From Sedimentisphaerales bacterium (lineage in GTDB: Bacteria > Planctomycetota > Phycisphaerae > Sedimentisphaerales > SM23-30): a stretch of DNA of 7,454 nt. Numbering within the stretch: the first letter of the stretch is position 1; each line of letters starts with the position of its first letter. The position numbers and the translations under genes were made by a program. Below, piece after piece: positions 5,075 to 7,454 of the stretch. The notes under the pieces were generated by a model. The model did no database searches and was not told the origin of the DNA. It saw only the letters and a program-made list of their open reading frames with translations. The stretch spans positions 1 through 7,454 of the forward strand of contig DAOWIP010000055.1 in NCBI GenBank assembly GCA_030640865.1, written 5' to 3'.

Positions 5075-7453
5075 TCAGTCAGCAGTCCGTCGGGTGGGAA
5101 AGACAGAATCGACCCAGACAGTAACTTTGCCGGCATCGACGGTCTTGGGGCAGTCCGGGCAGATCGCTTCCTTTGTCGTACCCAGGTGGATGACGCGGAA
5201 GTCCTTCAATGTTAATGGGTTTTCCTTCCTGGTATCCTCAACAATCAGGTAAAAACGCCTGGGTTTTTCAGAATCTGTTCCCATCATATCCACCAGATCG
5301 GTAAAGTCCAGCACGAACGTGGCTTCGCAAGCTGTACTGGTCCCGTCGAAGGCACGACCCTTAAAGTACCATGTCTTATTTTGGCCGCTGAACAGGTGGG
5401 GCTGCCAGGTCCGTGTCGGCTTGTTCCGGCCGACATCGGAAACCCCAAGAGCTACCTTCACCTGCCCCCGGACCTTGTGATGGATGGTGAAACGCGCGAT
5501 AATTTTGGGCTGGTGATGACGCTTGTTGCCAATGACCAGGTGATAAGCCCTGTGGTCGAACAAATTCCAGGCCGGCTTGCGTTTTTCAGGCGACCAGTCC
5601 GGCACACTCGACCGACGGCGGATCGAATCGTACGAAAACCAACGGAAACCGCTATTATCTCCCTGGCGGTCCACGAACGATGACTCAGAGACCTTGAAGG
5701 CGCCTTTTTCGCCACTATCGACCTTGCCGTTCTGGTTTATGTCAGTCCAGACGTCATCGTTGTAGCCGATAGCACACATGGCATGGCCCCCGCGATTGCT
5801 GGCCATCGCAACCACCTTTGTACCAACCAGAGTATCGTCGGCGTCAGTAGCCGGGTCGTTGGAGAAGGTCATCCAGAGACGTCCTCGAGAGTGTGTGTAT
5901 ATAATAATCCCATACCCGTTAATCAACATCTGTTTGATCAGGCGAATTCCCGCCTCGGTATCCACGTCGGCAATGTATTCGGCCTGTTCGATGCGGTGGC
6001 TCAACGCGCTGAGCCAGGTATCCGGGTCGGTATTCCATTCGGCGGGCTTATCCCTTTCGAAGGGATACTGATCCCACGTCGCGGCGCCGTGGTCGCGCAG
6101 AATCGGATAAATATCCGTGTACATCGTACCGCTTCGGCGACTGGCGAAGTTATGGACCCATTGTGGCGAATATTTAGTGTGGTCGTCGTTGTCCTTATTG
6201 TCTTTGACCGTTTTGCCGTCGATGATGTCAAGCAGCTTGTTATTATGAGTGAACTGATAATACACAATTGCAAAAGACTGACAGGCGCCGGTCCTGTGTT
6301 CCCGGTCTTTTCGGTCACGGCCTTTTTGTTCCCGGTTTTTTCGGTCAAGGCCGGAGGAGACATCCCCTCCCCTAAGCCGCCTGTCCCGTCGCGTCCGAAT
6401 GAAGTTCGGATCGTTCAGGAGCTTGGGTGAGACGTTCTGCGAGCGTATTTCCGGAAAAGATTTCAGAGCACTGTTGTCCACCCGCGAAGGCATTATTTCA
6501 AATTCCGATGGGGCGTCTATATCGCCGGTTACGGTGTCGTCAGGTGGTGATACGGCAAGTTGGGTGTCCAGGAGCGGTTTGCCGCGGCTGATGCGCTCGG
6601 CGTTAACGCGTTTGAGTCCCAAAGCGTTGAGCCTGACGGCCCGAATCCGCTGAAAGAGAGCTTGCTTTTTCACCTTACTGTCGCGTACAGAGCCGGAGGT
6701 TGCTGGTTTAATGTCGGAGTTTGTCTTTTCAAGGTATTGTCGAATAGTGTGGGCCAGATTACGACCGAAAGCCCTGGCGGAGTCGGCGGTTACAGCCTTG
6801 CCGTCAGCAGTGGCGTATGGGAACTCGATAGTTACAGGCACTAAAATTCCCGGCAGTTTGCTGCACCAGCCACGATTCATTTTAGGCAGTGGATCTGAAT
6901 ATTTGTTGTTTGCGGCAGAATATACCAACGATCCCTTCTTTTGCTGCTCAAGAATATGGCAGAACTCCAGAGTGTTCTTATGGAGTGGCTCGGCTTTGCC
7001 GGCAAAGAAAAAGATGTTTTTATCGTTGTAGTAGGGGCTGTGCATATCCAAAGATATGCGTAGTTTGCCATTCGACCACTTCGGTACAAATTTCCGCAAC
7101 GCCGCAACTGATGGATAGATACTTTTGCCGAGATAATCGCGGTTATGGTCATGAGGTTTGCGGTTCTTGCCCTGGTCGCCTTCTTCAACGCCGTCCTTAT
7201 CCATAAACGGAATTGCCAACACTTCAACATTTTTGCGGAACCACCGTCCATCGTCGGTCTCGGCGAGGATAGCTTCAAGAATACCCTCAAGGCAGTAACT
7301 GGCCGTCGTTTCGCATGAGTGGTGGCGGCAGGTAAGCAGGACGCGGTACATCGGCTCGCCTTGTACTTTGCCTAAGTGTAATCGCTCTATGGAGCGGCCC
7401 TTTCGGCTTTTGCAGAGTTCCCGGACACCCAGATGGGAGTTTTTAGCGTGGGT
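5075..7453 (-). CDS. Two-module protease: M14 zinc carboxypeptidase fused to C1A papain-like peptidase (N-terminus outside window)
   Basis: The frame is open to the right edge (792 residues seen). The ATG at 7351 is internal, because the 34 codons before it read as M14 sequence (LCKSRKGRSIERLHLG). Numbering from that Met, module one (to about 208) is an M14 zinc carboxypeptidase: zinc ligands H11 and E14 (HSCE) and H104 (LDMH), substrate-binding N70-R71 (HNRDY), catalytic Glu E176 (TIEFPYA). After a linker, module two (about 285-605) is C1A-like: VDNSALKSFPEIRSQ with oxyanion Gln Q305, catalytic Cys C357 (GACQSFAIVYYQFTH), His H523 (GGHAMCAIGY). An EF-hand loop lies at 537-548. Two oddities: about 46 extra residues (306-354) separate Q305 from C357, and the usual NSWG after the EF-hand reads ESSF (E556). 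Residues 615-727 look like a beta-sandwich. Export is likely but the signal peptide is not visible. A terminator follows the stop. Confidence 0.88.
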   Translation of the reverse strand, partial: THAKNSHLGVRELCKSRKGRSIERLHLGKVQGEPMYRVLLTCRHHSCETTASYCLEGILEAILAETDDGRWFRKNVEVLAIPFMDKDGVEEGDQGKNRKPHDHNRDYLGKSIYPSVAALRKFVPKWSNGKLRISLDMHSPYYNDKNIFFFAGKAEPLHKNTLEFCHILEQQKKGSLVYSAANNKYSDPLPKMNRGWCSKLPGILVPVTIEFPYATADGKAVTADSARAFGRNLAHTIRQYLEKTNSDIKPATSGSVRDSKVKKQALFQRIRAVRLNALGLKRVNAERISRGKPLLDTQLAVSPPDDTVTGDIDAPSEFEIMPSRVDNSALKSFPEIRSQNVSPKLLNDPNFIRTRRDRRLRGGDVSSGLDRKNREQKGRDRKDREHRTGACQSFAIVYYQFTHNNKLLDIIDGKTVKDNKDNDDHTKYSPQWVHNFASRRSGTMYTDIYPILRDHGAATWDQYPFERDKPAEWNTDPDTWLSALSHRIEQAEYIADVDTEAGIRLIKQMLINGYGIIIYTHSRGRLWMTFSNDPATDADDTLVGTKVVAMASNRGGHAMCAIGYNDDVWTDINQNGKVDSGEKGAFKVSESSFVDRQGDNSGFRWFSYDSIRRRSSVPDWSPEKRKPAWNLFDHRAYHLVIGNKRHHQPKIIARFTIHHKVRGQVKVALGVSDVGRNKPTRTWQPHLFSGQNKTWYFKGRAFDGTSTACEATFVLDFTDLVDMMGTDSEKPRRFYLIVEDTRKENPLTLKDFRVIHLGTTKEAICPDCPKTVDAGKVTVWVDSVFPTRRTAD
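5708..5743 (-). other. EF-hand calcium-binding loop inside the C1A module
   Basis: Residues 537-548 (numbered from the Met at 7351) read DINQNGKVDSGE, a canonical 12-residue calcium loop with D1, N3, N5, G6, D9 and E12. It lies between the catalytic His strand and the expected Asn strand. It suggests calcium binding that stabilises the domain outside the cell. Confidence 0.75.
6284..6436 (-). other. In-frame insertion between Gln and Cys of the C1A active site
   Basis: C1A peptidases normally have five residues between the oxyanion Gln and the catalytic Cys; here 51 separate Q305 from C357. The extra part is very basic and low in complexity (RTRRDRRLRGGD, GLDRKNREQKGRDRKDREH) and unlike the rest of the protein. 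Its DNA contains a 30-base tandem repeat and short inverted repeats: gacaggcg (6280-6287) with cgcctgtc (6378-6385), ggagg with cctcc (6353-6370), tccgaa with ttcgga (6394-6410). It resembles translated non-coding repeat DNA, in the manner of in-frame palindromic elements known from Rickettsia genes. The exact edges are uncertain by several residues. Confidence 0.65.
6298..6352. repeat. Tandem repeat, two copies, 30-base period
   Basis: Bases 6298-6322 and 6328-6352 match at 23 of 25 positions (gttcccggtc/tttttcggtca/aggcc type unit), separated by ttttt. The period of ten codons keeps the frame and encodes DRKNREQKG and DRKDREHRTG on the minus strand. It lies inside the insertion in the C1A active site. 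Confidence 0.85.
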
Positions 7454-7454
7454 C

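Noticed and set aside
6001..6363. Open frame of 120 residues on the minus strand in another phase (TEKTGN repeats)
   Set aside because: It is a shifted reading of the tandem repeat and the C1A coding sequence, and a frameshift there would destroy the GACQSFA motif.
5783..6430. Open frame of 215 residues on the plus strand
   Set aside because: It is antisense to the C1A module, whose motifs are unmistakable on the minus strand. Its C-terminal part is the translated repeat insertion.
7349..7351. ATG as start of the double protease
   Set aside because: The frame is open upstream to the edge and those 34 codons read as M14 N-terminal sequence. There is no Shine-Dalgarno in front of this ATG.

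Overview
The window (about half GC) holds four protein genes and three structured non-coding intervals. It looks like a chromosomal piece of an environmental bacterium with a large secreted-protein repertoire. A planctomycete or related lineage would fit: a hybrid two-component kinase, a large secreted protein of unknown function, and a multi-domain protease with an EF-hand insert. No gene here fixes the taxon, so this is a weak guess.

Layout. Bases 3-1154 (+) are the 3' part of a hybrid sensor histidine kinase whose start lies left of the window. Bases 1155-1869 contain no convincing gene, but hold a striking nested palindrome (1483-1713), a smaller inverted repeat (1739-1800) and a hairpin plus T-run (1816-1836). 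Bases 1870-3138 (-) are a complete purD (phosphoribosylamine-glycine ligase). Upstream of purD are a leader with a perfect -10 box, two mutually exclusive hairpins and a U-run, and then a cloverleaf-like inverted repeat (3279-3408) that overlaps the stop of the next gene. Bases 3402-4925 (-) encode a secreted protein of about 507 residues of unknown function. After an intrinsic terminator near 5021-5050, bases 5075-7453 (-) encode a protease with two catalytic modules, whose start lies right of the window.

How the genes relate. The kinase and purD converge on the 715-base gap. The three minus-strand genes are separated by 149 and 263 bases carrying their own signals, so they look like separate transcription units, not one operon. 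The two large proteins nearest the right edge are probably exported, but nothing shows that they work together.

Best leads: (1) an M14 metallocarboxypeptidase fused to a C1A papain-like peptidase in one reading frame; (2) an in-frame insertion of about 46 residues, with a 30-base tandem repeat, between the oxyanion glutamine and catalytic cysteine of the C1A part; (3) a possible attenuator or new RNA in the purD leader; (4) the 231-base nested palindrome.
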